A stretch of DNA of 64,000 bases from Pseudomonas fluorescens. GTDB lineage: Bacteria; Pseudomonadota; Gammaproteobacteria; Pseudomonadales; Pseudomonadaceae. The position numbers were made by a program, and so were the translations under genes. Of this stretch, positions 18,567 to 26,871 are shown one piece after another. The stretch is taken from the NCBI RefSeq assembly GCF_902497775.2, contig NZ_OZ024668.1, positions 1,697,826 through 1,761,825 of the forward strand, given 5' to 3'. Numbering within the stretch: the first letter of the stretch is position 1; every line of letters starts with the position of its first letter. Below the pieces are notes generated by a model. The model searched no databases. It was given only the letters and a program-made list of their open reading frames with translations, and was not told the origin of the DNA.

Positions 18567-19253
18567 ATGTCTACGCATTTCATCGCCACGTCTGCTGCGC
18601 TGGTATTCGGCCTGTGCAACCTCAGCGCACAGGCCATGCCGCCCGACCCAGCCGCTCATCTGCCTGCGACACCGCATCAAGGCATGGCCGCCGCTGGCCT
18701 GATGGGCCAGTACGTGGTGGAAGGCCAGGTCCAGCGGATGCTCATCAATCCCTACGGTGAGGTCGACGGCCTGCGCCTGAGCGAGGGAACCATTGTCAAG
18801 TTCGCGCCGCACATGGCCGATGCGCTCACTGCGGCGGTCCAGGTGGGGGACGCCGTGCGCATCATCGGACGGGCGCAAGCGCGGGGCACGGTCAAGGCCG
18901 ACGCCATCGTCCACACCGACAGCGGGCGCACCGTGTACGAGCAGCCGCCGCCGGTCGGCGAAGGCCGAGTCCTGCCAGCCCACCTGCGCGCCCAGCGCCT
19001 GCAGCCCCAGCAGGTGGAAGGCCAGGTGGAGGCCGTGCTCACCGGTCCGCGGGGCGAGGCCAACGGCGTCATCCTGAGCGATGGCAGCATGGTTCGTTTC
19101 CCGCCAGAAAGCCTGCGCCTGTCGGTGCAGACGGGGGCGCCGTTCGCGGCATCCGGGCTGGGCACGCGCAATGTGTTTGGCACCGCGTTGGAAGCCGTCA
19201 GCATGGGCACCTCGCTGTCCACCCTGGAGCCGCTCTACGACCGTGCGCAGTAA
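18567..19253 (+). CDS. Exported protein with an internal domain duplication
   Basis: 228 residues from ATG 18567, with AAGGAG 10 bases upstream. A signal peptide (1-23, cleavage after AQA) sends it to the periplasm or beyond. The body is two copies of one ~55-residue unit: VEGQVQRMLINPYGEVDGLR plus LSEGTIVKF (~51-79) and VEGQVEAVLTGPRGEANGVI plus LSDGSMVRF (~150-178). The beta-rich pattern looks like an OB-fold or similar barrel. No family was recognised. It sits between a sigma-54 activator and an MFS transporter, so a role in sensing, binding or handling the transported compound is inferred only. Confidence 0.85.
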   Translation: MSTHFIATSAALVFGLCNLSAQAMPPDPAAHLPATPHQGMAAAGLMGQYVVEGQVQRMLINPYGEVDGLRLSEGTIVKFAPHMADALTAAVQVGDAVRIIGRAQARGTVKADAIVHTDSGRTVYEQPPPVGEGRVLPAHLRAQRLQPQQVEGQVEAVLTGPRGEANGVILSDGSMVRFPPESLRLSVQTGAPFAASGLGTRNVFGTALEAVSMGTSLSTLEPLYDRAQ

Positions 19254-19263
19254 GGATGTGACG

Positions 19264-20523
19264 ATGGCAACGCCTTGCATAACCCCGACGCACGCCAGCT
19301 CGCGGAGCTGGCTGTCCGGCCTGAACTTCTTCCTGGCCGACGTCCGTGACGGCCTGGGGCCCTTTCTCGGTGTGCTTCTGGCCAGTCAAGGCTGGCGAGC
19401 CGATGACATCGGCTACGTGATGGCCATCGGCGGCGTCGCAGGCATGCTGGCGACCACGCCGATGGGAGCCTGGATCGACGCTTCGCGCTACAAGCGACTT
19501 CTACTGGCAAGTGCCACCGTCATGCTCATGCTCGCCACGGCGGCGCTATGGACGGTACCGTCGTTCGGCGTCGTGGTCGCCTCTCAGCTGGTGACCGGTG
19601 CCGTGGGGGCGTTGATGGGCGCCGGCATCATGGGTATTACCTTGGGCATCGTGGATCAGAGGGACCTGTCTCGGCAGCTTGGCATCAACGAGGCCTGGAA
19701 CCATGCCGGCAACGTGGTCGCGGCTGCATTGGCCGGACTGGCAGGCTACCGCTGGGGGCTGTCAGCCGTATTCGTATTGATGGCCCTGATGGCGTGCGCG
19801 GCGCTTGCTTGTTTGTGCAAGATCCATCCGCAGGACATCAATCATGAGCGGGCCCGTGGTGCAGACCTCACTTGCAACCAGCCTGCGCAAGGTGGCAGTC
19901 CTTCGCCTTCCATGTTGCGGATTTTGACGGACTCGCGCGAGCTGGGCCTGCTCGCGATCACGATGCTGCTGTTCCACCTGGGCAATGCCGCGATGCTGCC
20001 CTTGTTTGCGCAGTCGATCGTCACGCGCGGGCTGGCGGACCCCAGCGTCTTCACGGCATCGACCGTCATCGTGGCGCAGCTAGTGATGGTTCCTGTGGCG
20101 CTTTGGGCTGGATGGTATGCCTCTCGGCACGGGTATCGGGTACTGATCATTACCGCCCTGTTGGCTTTACCCTTGCGAGGGCTGATCGCCGGTTTCTGGG
20201 CGTCCCCGTGGGCACTGATTCCGGTACAGGCCCTTGACGGAATCGGGGCGGGTCTGCTGGGTGTCGCCTTGCCTGGGCTTGTCGCGTGCATCCTGCGCGG
20301 CACTGGACACGTCAATGCAGGGCTTGGTGCCGTGATGGCGATCCAAGGGATAGGCGCGGCCATGAGTCACGCACTCGCCGGTTGGATCGCGCATCGTTTC
20401 GGCTATAGCGCAGCCTTCGTCGCGCTGGGCACCGTGGCCGCAATCGGACTACTCACCTATCACTTTGGCATCGTCTCCCAACCTGCTCGCCGACTGGGCC
20501 AAGGTGCCGGCGCGGATCGCTAG
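19264..20523 (+). CDS. MFS transporter
   Basis: 419 residues from ATG 19264, which suits the AAGGA seven bases upstream; the stop of the preceding gene is 10 bp before. About 12 membrane segments are visible (for example IGYVMAIGGVAGMLATTPMG and LVTGAVGALMGAGIMGITLG), with a central cytoplasmic loop (~190-220). The motif after helix 2 is GAWIDASRYKR, a variant of the MFS motif A. It resembles proton-driven drug or metabolite exporters. Position implies co-transcription with the duplicated-domain exported protein. Confidence 0.9.
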   Translation: MATPCITPTHASSRSWLSGLNFFLADVRDGLGPFLGVLLASQGWRADDIGYVMAIGGVAGMLATTPMGAWIDASRYKRLLLASATVMLMLATAALWTVPSFGVVVASQLVTGAVGALMGAGIMGITLGIVDQRDLSRQLGINEAWNHAGNVVAAALAGLAGYRWGLSAVFVLMALMACAALACLCKIHPQDINHERARGADLTCNQPAQGGSPSPSMLRILTDSRELGLLAITMLLFHLGNAAMLPLFAQSIVTRGLADPSVFTASTVIVAQLVMVPVALWAGWYASRHGYRVLIITALLALPLRGLIAGFWASPWALIPVQALDGIGAGLLGVALPGLVACILRGTGHVNAGLGAVMAIQGIGAAMSHALAGWIAHRFGYSAAFVALGTVAAIGLLTYHFGIVSQPARRLGQGAGADR

Positions 20524-20665
20524 ATACCGGCCTGCCGCTGCCCATCCCTCAAAAAAACTGCACCCACCCCTCACTTTTTTGAATTACCACCCCCCACCGC
20601 AACCCCGGCAGAATCCCCTCAACGCAACACTCAAAAATTCCATCTCCACGGACGGAGCCTATTAG

Positions 20666-20684
20666 GTATTGCCCCTCGCAATAC
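20666..20684 (+). other. Leader hairpin upstream of the HPP gene
   Basis: GTATTGC and GCAATAC form a perfect 7-bp stem with loop CCCTC. It directly precedes a terminator-like hairpin, giving a two-hairpin leader. No known riboswitch class was matched. Confidence 0.4.
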
Positions 20685-20687
20685 TCA

Positions 20688-20714
20688 GCCCAGCCATTTT
20701 GGCCGGGTTTTTTT
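20688..20714 (+). terminator. Intrinsic terminator, or attenuator, before the HPP gene
   Basis: CCCAGCC-ATTTT-GGCCGGG (one mismatch) followed by seven T's. It ends 25 bp before the HPP start, so it could end the MFS operon or act as a conditional terminator within the HPP leader. Confidence 0.6.
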
Positions 20715-20738
20715 ACTGCCCAGGTGCCCGATCTACCC

Positions 20739-21893
20739 ATGTCTACCCGCAGTCTGAACAACGGGTTCAGCCGGCTGCTGCCGGCCCCTCTGAACATCCC
20801 CCCGAAAGAATGGCTGCGCGCAGGCGTCGGCGCGCTGCTCGGTCTGTTTCTCGCAGGTTTCGCCTGTAGCCTGGCCTTTGGCCCGACGGTGGCGCTGCAC
20901 CTGCTCGGGCCGTTGGCGGCCTCGGCGGTGCTGCTGTTTGCCGTGCACTCCGGGGCGCTGGCGCAGCCCTGGCCGTTTATTGGCAGCTATGCCAGCGCGA
21001 CAGCAGTGGGGCTGGTACTGCATCACTGCTTTGGCTCGGCCTTGTGGGTCGCGGCCCTGGCCCTGGGCGTGGCGATCCTGGTGATGTGCCTGCTGCGTTG
21101 CCTGCACCCGCCGGGCGGCGGCGTGGCGGTGAGCGTGGTGCTGGCGGACTCGTCACTGGCGGCGATGGGCGACCAGGTGTTCGAGCCGATCATGCTCAAT
21201 GCCCTGGTGCTGGTGGCCGTGGCGGTGATCTACAACCGCCTGACCGGCGTGCGCTACCCGAAGACCGCCGCACCGCGCAAAGACCTGCACCACACCGCCG
21301 ACGTGCTGCCGGGGGAGCGGGTCGGGGTCAGCGGCGAGGACCTCGACCAGGCGCTGGAAGAGCTCGGCGAGTTCGTCGACGTCACCCGCGACGAGCTCGA
21401 ACGCATCATCATGGCCACCGAGCAACACGCACTCAAACGCAGCCTGGGTGGCATTACCGCCGCCTCGGTGATGTCGCGCGATGTGCAGCTGGCAACCCCG
21501 CAGACCACCTTGCAACAGGCCTGGCAGTTGTTGTCGAACCACCATTTGCACACCTTGCCGGTGCTCGATGATGCGCGGCGCCTGGTAGGGATTGTCAGCC
21601 TGACCGACCTGGTCGGCCCGGCCATGGCCCAAGGGCGTTTCAGCTGGCGCGCAGTGCTCGGGCGCAGGCCCAAGGTGCTGCTGGAACAGATCATGAGCCG
21701 CCCGGTAATCACCGTGCGCAGCGACGAGCCGGCGGTGGCGCTGATTCCGTTGCTCAGCGAGCAGGGGCTGCATTGCTTGCCGGTGATGGACGGCGAGGTG
21801 CTGGTGGGGGTGATTACCCAGACTGATCTGATTGCCGGGCTCAAGCGGCAGTTGTTGAGTGAGGTTGGGTTGGTCGGCCGATACGATGAATGA
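20739..21893 (+). CDS. HPP-family membrane protein with two CBS domains
   Basis: 384 residues from ATG 20739. The N-terminal ~170 residues are an HPP domain with about four to five membrane helices and the conserved GSYASATAVGL and LRCLHPPGGGVAVSV (~116-130; the HPP motif). Two CBS modules follow (SVMSRDVQLATPQTTLQQAW and QIMSRPVITVRSDEPAVALI), which normally bind adenine nucleotides and gate the membrane part. Plant HPP proteins carry nitrite, so anion transport is possible here. A hairpin leader upstream suggests RNA-level control. Confidence 0.9.
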   Translation: MSTRSLNNGFSRLLPAPLNIPPKEWLRAGVGALLGLFLAGFACSLAFGPTVALHLLGPLAASAVLLFAVHSGALAQPWPFIGSYASATAVGLVLHHCFGSALWVAALALGVAILVMCLLRCLHPPGGGVAVSVVLADSSLAAMGDQVFEPIMLNALVLVAVAVIYNRLTGVRYPKTAAPRKDLHHTADVLPGERVGVSGEDLDQALEELGEFVDVTRDELERIIMATEQHALKRSLGGITAASVMSRDVQLATPQTTLQQAWQLLSNHHLHTLPVLDDARRLVGIVSLTDLVGPAMAQGRFSWRAVLGRRPKVLLEQIMSRPVITVRSDEPAVALIPLLSEQGLHCLPVMDGEVLVGVITQTDLIAGLKRQLLSEVGLVGRYDE

Positions 21894-21910
21894 CCACTAA
21901 GTAGCAAGTC

Positions 21911-23467
21911 TCACAGGGGCGATATGGTCAACCAAAACCAGACTACTTTTTCGCCGTCGATGGTCGGCATAGGGGCCTCGTATTCGAAAAAGCGCTTGCT
22001 GCCAGTTTTGTACTCACATACCCATGTTCCAGGATATGGACACAGTGACCCACTGAGTACACGAAGCCCGAAGCCAAGCCAGCGCCAGCGCACAATCTGA
22101 TCTGCATGACGCGGTAGCAGATCATTCACGCGCAGTTCGCATGACACGCACGGGTCGCTCTCAAGTTCCCAGCGCCCTGCGCGAGGAGCCGGCTCATGGC
22201 TTTTGGCGTAACGAGCCGGTTCCGGCGGGGTCTGGTCAGGGTCGCGCTGCCAGATCACAAAGCCGTCATCCGACTCATTGCTCAAGTGGGGCAGGATGTC
22301 CCCCTGTTTAAACACTCGGCGGCTGTCCGCCTGGCCAATCATGCGCCAAACGCCGGCTTGGAGGCATGGCATACCGGCGACGGCGCATGCCGGTGCAGGT
22401 GGCAGGGCGCACGTCTTCGTCGGCAGCGCGCCAACGCGCATGAAGGGTGTGGGCCAGTCGCTGTCGGCATCAAATCGGCCCATCCAGCGACGGCCGTCCG
22501 CGTCGGTGAAGCGCTCGTTGGGATCGCCGTCCCATTGACCAAATCCCAATAACCCCAAGTCGTCGTAGCGAATGGGCTTTAACAATTTGTTCAACAGCAT
22601 TGGCAACTCAGGCACGCCATACTCCGCGGGATAGAGCTCCGGTTGTTCGCCCAGTTCGATCCATAGGCCGCTTTGCAATTCGGTGATATTGATGCGCGGA
22701 TGCGCCAGGGCGTTGTGCACTTGCTCACGCGTCAGGTCAAGTTTCTCGCGCCAGGGGTCGGCGAGCAAAAAGGCCCACGTAGGCGGGCGAATACCGTTGA
22801 GTAACTCGTTGTCCATCCCGTACGGGTAGTCGATATCCAAGCCGTAGAACGCAGGTGTCAAGGCACGCTCCCAGGTTGTGACGGCGGCACGTGTGCCGAA
22901 CTCCAGCGGGTTGGCCATGGCGAAACCGCTATAGACCTGGTCTGCTTTGAGCCGGTCAATGGTCTTGAGCACAAATTTCCGCCACGCCTCGCGGTTGTCC
23001 AGCCACCATTGCCAGCGGTAGTAAAAGACTATGGATGAATAAGCGGTTTTCCAGTCGGCCGCTTTGAACTTGCTGCGCCAAAAGTAGCCGGCCGTCGTCG
23101 GTGAAGAGGCATGGTTTTCTTCATCGGTGAACTCGAAGACAAAGTATTCGTATGGCTCAGTTTTTCTGGCCAGTGTTCGAAGGTCAGGGCGGTGCAATGC
23201 ATCATAGCGACGAGGGCGTGCAGCGGCGCCGTGCATGAAGATGCTATAGGGGTACCCGGCCAGCTGTTCAAACTCCTCGTGAATATCAACTAACAGTGCT
23301 GAAACTTCTTTGTTTTCTTCTTCTTTTGGCAAGAAATAGAAGGTGATGAATGGTGTAACACTATAGGTGGCTTCTGTGTTGCCAGATTCCGAGTTTGGCC
23401 ATTCTTTCAGTAATTTGACAAACAAGTCCCGCTCTTCGGAGGTGAATAATTGGTGAGTAGTGCTCAT
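21911..23467 (-). CDS. T6SS immunity protein, TsiV type (DUF3396) with three C-terminal modules
   Basis: 518 residues. Residues ~1-340 match the type VI immunity family for VRR-NUC effectors (DUF3396/TsiV), for example TPFITFYFLPKEE and GLDIDYPYGMDNELLNGIRP. The rest, which a plain TsiV lacks, is three short related modules with pattern P-x(1,2)-G-x-W ... R-x-F/V ... P ... V-x-W: ~367-406, ~427-463 and ~476-512. These look like the W-rich units of Imm71/72-type immunity proteins. It starts 2 bp after the effector stop, so it is made with the toxin it should block in the cytosol. Base composition is lower in GC than most neighbours. Confidence 0.82.
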   Translation of the reverse strand: MSTTHQLFTSEERDLFVKLLKEWPNSESGNTEATYSVTPFITFYFLPKEEENKEVSALLVDIHEEFEQLAGYPYSIFMHGAAARPRRYDALHRPDLRTLARKTEPYEYFVFEFTDEENHASSPTTAGYFWRSKFKAADWKTAYSSIVFYYRWQWWLDNREAWRKFVLKTIDRLKADQVYSGFAMANPLEFGTRAAVTTWERALTPAFYGLDIDYPYGMDNELLNGIRPPTWAFLLADPWREKLDLTREQVHNALAHPRINITELQSGLWIELGEQPELYPAEYGVPELPMLLNKLLKPIRYDDLGLLGFGQWDGDPNERFTDADGRRWMGRFDADSDWPTPFMRVGALPTKTCALPPAPACAVAGMPCLQAGVWRMIGQADSRRVFKQGDILPHLSNESDDGFVIWQRDPDQTPPEPARYAKSHEPAPRAGRWELESDPCVSCELRVNDLLPRHADQIVRWRWLGFGLRVLSGSLCPYPGTWVCEYKTGSKRFFEYEAPMPTIDGEKVVWFWLTISPL

Positions 23468-23469
23468 GG

Positions 23470-24339
23470 TTATCTCTTCTTCCGTGTTTGTGCAGAGGGA
23501 GTTGTTTTCTTTTCGTCCGCTTCAAAACCAGTGCAATCTTCCGGAACCCGCAGCAGTGCTACTTTTTCTTTGCCGATCTTCTCTCGATTCACCCCGGATT
23601 TTGGCGTCATGAGGTCGACGTATTCCTTCATCTGTATCGCCTTGGCCCAATCCCTGGGGAACTTGATTTCGACTGCCGCAAAAACGTTTTCGATTTCAAA
23701 GGGTTCTTGTCGGTACTCGACTACCACCAAGTCCGGTGCAAGGCTTCCCCGAGGTCGCGGCCAGAATGACGTCACCTTGCCAAAGCGCTTGGGCCGTGTC
23801 GGTGGTTCACCCAGCAGAGCTTTGCTGCTAGCACGGTTGTAATTGGGTTCAGCCTTGAGTGGGCTGCGCCAGTCCAGCGCCTCGTCAATGGCTTCGAAAA
23901 ACAACGAGGCAGTGAGTTGCTTGAGTGCGATCTCGATTGTGCTGTTTACCAATCCATCACCAATCTTCTTGCGAATCCGTCGAGGTGTTTTGATGGGTAT
24001 TTGCAACGCAGTGGTACACACCTGGCTAATGGCAGGGCGAAAGGGAACCTTGCGCTCAATGAACTCCTTGAACGTTATATTTTCATTGCCTCTTCTGGAT
24101 ACGGTGCTATTGCCACCGTGGTCGACTTGAGCAAAGGTTGAACTTTTGGTGTCAACTTCCTGCGCCATCTTCTCTATGGTGGCTTGAAGAACTTGCTTGA
24201 TCTTGTTTCTGCGCTCAGTAATCTCGTGCGCGAATTCGGCCAGCTCTGCTGCGCTCTTTACAGCCTCAGAAACCTGATGCGCCCTGTAGGCGCGATAGGC
24301 GGCCTCGATTACACGCGCAATAGCGGCGGGGGCTGGCAT
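23470..24339 (-). CDS. T6SS nuclease effector with C-terminal VRR-NUC domain (TseV-like)
   Basis: 289 residues. The C-terminal third carries a PD-(D/E)xK nuclease site: PDLVVVEY (202-209), VEIKFPRDW (223-231) and QMKEY (236-240), as in VRR-NUC effectors that cut DNA in rival bacteria. The N-terminal ~60 residues are helical (AYRAYRAHQVSEAVKSAAEL), and the middle is uncharacterised. No PAAR or signal peptide is present, so delivery should depend on the VgrG tail. The ATG overlaps the vgrG stop by one base. The basic, lysine-rich end (TRKKR) could bind DNA. Confidence 0.85.
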   Translation of the reverse strand: MPAPAAIARVIEAAYRAYRAHQVSEAVKSAAELAEFAHEITERRNKIKQVLQATIEKMAQEVDTKSSTFAQVDHGGNSTVSRRGNENITFKEFIERKVPFRPAISQVCTTALQIPIKTPRRIRKKIGDGLVNSTIEIALKQLTASLFFEAIDEALDWRSPLKAEPNYNRASSKALLGEPPTRPKRFGKVTSFWPRPRGSLAPDLVVVEYRQEPFEIENVFAAVEIKFPRDWAKAIQMKEYVDLMTPKSGVNREKIGKEKVALLRVPEDCTGFEADEKKTTPSAQTRKKR

Positions 24340-26705
24340 CAGTCATCTACTCCCATGTAATAGTCAATCAATGCGTCCGGAAACAATTCATCTGCACTGT
24401 ACTCAGCAGCTTGCCAGTCGATCGCAGCCACTTTTGACTGCCAGTCCTCGGTGATCCGTTGGTCTTCACGCATGACGGCCTTATGGACCTGCACGGCTTG
24501 GACGTTCTCGGTTGTCACCCAATCGGTTTCGCCTGAAGTGCGGGTCAAGCCTTCGGCGAGTACGCTCGCGCCAGTACTGATGCGGTACCGGTAACCTGAG
24601 AAGGCGCGTTGATCGTTCTTCACCAGTGTGTAGCGGCCCAGACAATTGCCGAGTGGAGCGGGAGAGGGAGGTGCATGGGTAAACGAATTACCCGATCCGT
24701 TTGCATCGCTGGTCACCGTTCCCTTGAAATGAATGGTCAATCCGTCGAGGGTGATGCCCCTGGAATCGATGGTGATACTCCCGCCAGCGGCCTTGAGCTC
24801 GATTCGCTCGCCTGCGGCAACTTCGAAGCGGGTAGTCTTTTGCTCGATACTGTGGCGGGCAGACAGCTGATAGGCGTTTCTCACCGAATGCTGAGCGTTG
24901 CCCCCAACTTCGGAGTGATAGTCAGCGGCAATTTTCTCGAATCGACTATTGGCCACTTCCTCGATACGATCGCCACCGATGTTGAGCGAGTGGTTGCGGC
25001 CAATGGTCTGAAAGCGATCACGCCCCACCTGCAGATACTGATCCTGCCCAACTTCAACCCGCTCATCGTTACCGACCCGTTCGCTGCGGTCGTGGCCGAT
25101 CTCGATCTGCTCATCGCGCTCGACCTTCTCACTGCGATCATTGCCAACAAACACCCCATTGTTGTGCTTGATATGAACGTTCTTGTCCTTCTGGGCATGG
25201 ATGAACACCTCTTCCTGCCCCAGCTCATCCTCAAAACGCAGCTCGTTGAAGCCCTGGCCCTTGTGGCTGCGGCTTTTGATTGTCATGCGTGTCTTGTGCT
25301 TGGGCAGTTGATACGGCGGCAGGTTGGTTTCGCGGTAGGCGCGGCCGGTGGCGATGGGTTGGTCGGGGTCGCCGTCCAGGTAGCTGATGATCAGTTCCTG
25401 GCCGACCCGCGGGATGGCCATGGCGCCCCAGGTGGCGCCGGCCCAGCCCTGGGCGACGCGGATCCAGCAGGAGCTGTGGTCGTCCTGGTTGCTGTCGCGG
25501 TCCCAGGGGAAGCTGACTTTGACCCGGCCCCATTCGTCGCAGTAGATCTCTTCGCCGGGCGGGCCGACCACGGTGGCGATCTGCGGGCCGTCGATGCACG
25601 GTTTGGCCCGTAGCGGCGCTTTCCAGTCGGCGTCCCAGCGGATGGCGCTGGCGCTGAGCCGGTAGGCGGTGCCGCTGTCGCTGCCAAAGGCTTCTTCGAG
25701 CAGGCTGCTGTGCTGCGTGCCGTGGTGTTCGATGGCGAGGGTGCGCCAGCGGTCGTTGAAGTCCTCGCGCGGATGGTCGTTGAGGTCGAAGGCCAGGCCC
25801 GGTTGCAGGCGGGCGTCGTCGCCTTCCATGTGGGCCAGGCGGGCGTCGCTGCGCAGGGCGGTCAGGCGGGTCTTGGTGAAGGGCTTGCCGCTGGCGTCGC
25901 GCTTGTAGCGGCCGGGGTAGTCGTAGCGTTCGTAGTCAGTGTGCTGGTGGTCGAGGTCACTGGCGCCGACGGCGTTGTGCTGCAGGTTGTAGTAGGGGTG
26001 GGTGAAGGTGTAGTCGCGCTGCACCTGGCGCGCGCTGCGCACCTGTTCGGTGTAGTGAAAGCGGTGCAGGGCGGGCTCGGCGCTGTCGCCGCCGGCGAGC
26101 GGCTGGTAGTGCACCGGGCAGTGCTCATGGGTGCCGATGGTGCCCAGGCCGCCGACGCGGTCGGTGAGCCACAAGGTATGGCCGTCGGCACGGTGCTCAA
26201 AGCTGTACAGCAGGCCTTCTTCGGCGGCCAGGCGGGCGATGAAGTCGAGGTCGCTTTCGCCGGCCTGGACGCAGTACTCGCGCGGCGGGTGGTCGAAGCA
26301 CAGGTAGGTCTTGACCTCGCTCAAGCGCTGGGCCTTGAGCACCGCGAGGATGATCTCGGGCACGCTCTGGCCCTGGAACATCCGCCAGTTCGAGCGCAGG
26401 CCGGCGCGGGCCAGGCTCGGCTCGACCACGGCGCGGTAGCGGGTGCGGCGAAAGCCGGTGTCGCCCTGGCTGAACAGGCTGACCAGGCCGTGCACGTAGC
26501 GCACCGGGGTGTCGCCCCGCCAGATAGTGAACAGCGCGGCAAGGTCGAGCACGCGGTTGAAGTCGACGGCCGGGTCATGGCTGGCCAGTTCCAGGCTCAG
26601 GTGAAAGGGCTGGGACAGGCCTTCTTCAAGCTGGAACTCGACCACCTCGAAGGCATCGCCCTGCAGGGGCTCGAAGGTGAAGCGCAGGTCGCTTTGGCGG
26701 GGCAT
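24339..26705 (-). CDS. vgrG: T6SS spike protein VgrG (TssI) with C-terminal extension
   Basis: 788 residues from ATG 26705; a longer frame exists but FTFEPLQGDAFEVVEFQLEE is the usual start. Residues ~1-470 form the gp27/gp5-like base (YCDEWGRVKVSFPWDRD at ~388-404). Residues ~510-660 are the needle beta-helix with VGxDRxExV repeats and the DUF2345-like end. The last ~100 residues (LGRYTLVKNDQRAFSGYRYR, then AEGLTRTSGETDWVTT) resemble a transthyretin-like adaptor that docks cargo, then a tail. No tss structural genes lie nearby, so this is an orphan module feeding a machine encoded elsewhere. The adjacent nuclease is the likely cargo. Confidence 0.95.
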   Translation of the reverse strand: MPRQSDLRFTFEPLQGDAFEVVEFQLEEGLSQPFHLSLELASHDPAVDFNRVLDLAALFTIWRGDTPVRYVHGLVSLFSQGDTGFRRTRYRAVVEPSLARAGLRSNWRMFQGQSVPEIILAVLKAQRLSEVKTYLCFDHPPREYCVQAGESDLDFIARLAAEEGLLYSFEHRADGHTLWLTDRVGGLGTIGTHEHCPVHYQPLAGGDSAEPALHRFHYTEQVRSARQVQRDYTFTHPYYNLQHNAVGASDLDHQHTDYERYDYPGRYKRDASGKPFTKTRLTALRSDARLAHMEGDDARLQPGLAFDLNDHPREDFNDRWRTLAIEHHGTQHSSLLEEAFGSDSGTAYRLSASAIRWDADWKAPLRAKPCIDGPQIATVVGPPGEEIYCDEWGRVKVSFPWDRDSNQDDHSSCWIRVAQGWAGATWGAMAIPRVGQELIISYLDGDPDQPIATGRAYRETNLPPYQLPKHKTRMTIKSRSHKGQGFNELRFEDELGQEEVFIHAQKDKNVHIKHNNGVFVGNDRSEKVERDEQIEIGHDRSERVGNDERVEVGQDQYLQVGRDRFQTIGRNHSLNIGGDRIEEVANSRFEKIAADYHSEVGGNAQHSVRNAYQLSARHSIEQKTTRFEVAAGERIELKAAGGSITIDSRGITLDGLTIHFKGTVTSDANGSGNSFTHAPPSPAPLGNCLGRYTLVKNDQRAFSGYRYRISTGASVLAEGLTRTSGETDWVTTENVQAVQVHKAVMREDQRITEDWQSKVAAIDWQAAEYSADELFPDALIDYYMGVDD

Positions 26706-26871
26706 GAGGGCTCTCTTGTCGTGGCCGGCAGATGGCGGGGGCGGTACGGGCAACCCCGGGAAATCTAGGCAGGTGCTAGCTCACGCCTCAAGGGATGAGC
26801 TGCAATCAAGAGAGGTCCTACAGTGTCCTTCGCTTTTGTCTGTCAGATGTGTCGGAACAGATGGCGTTGTG

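Noticed and set aside
20640..20684. Guanidine-II (mini-ykkC) riboswitch before the HPP gene
   Set aside because: An ACGG loop is present near 20648, but the second hairpin loop is CCCTC, not ACGR, and the paired-hairpin layout does not match.
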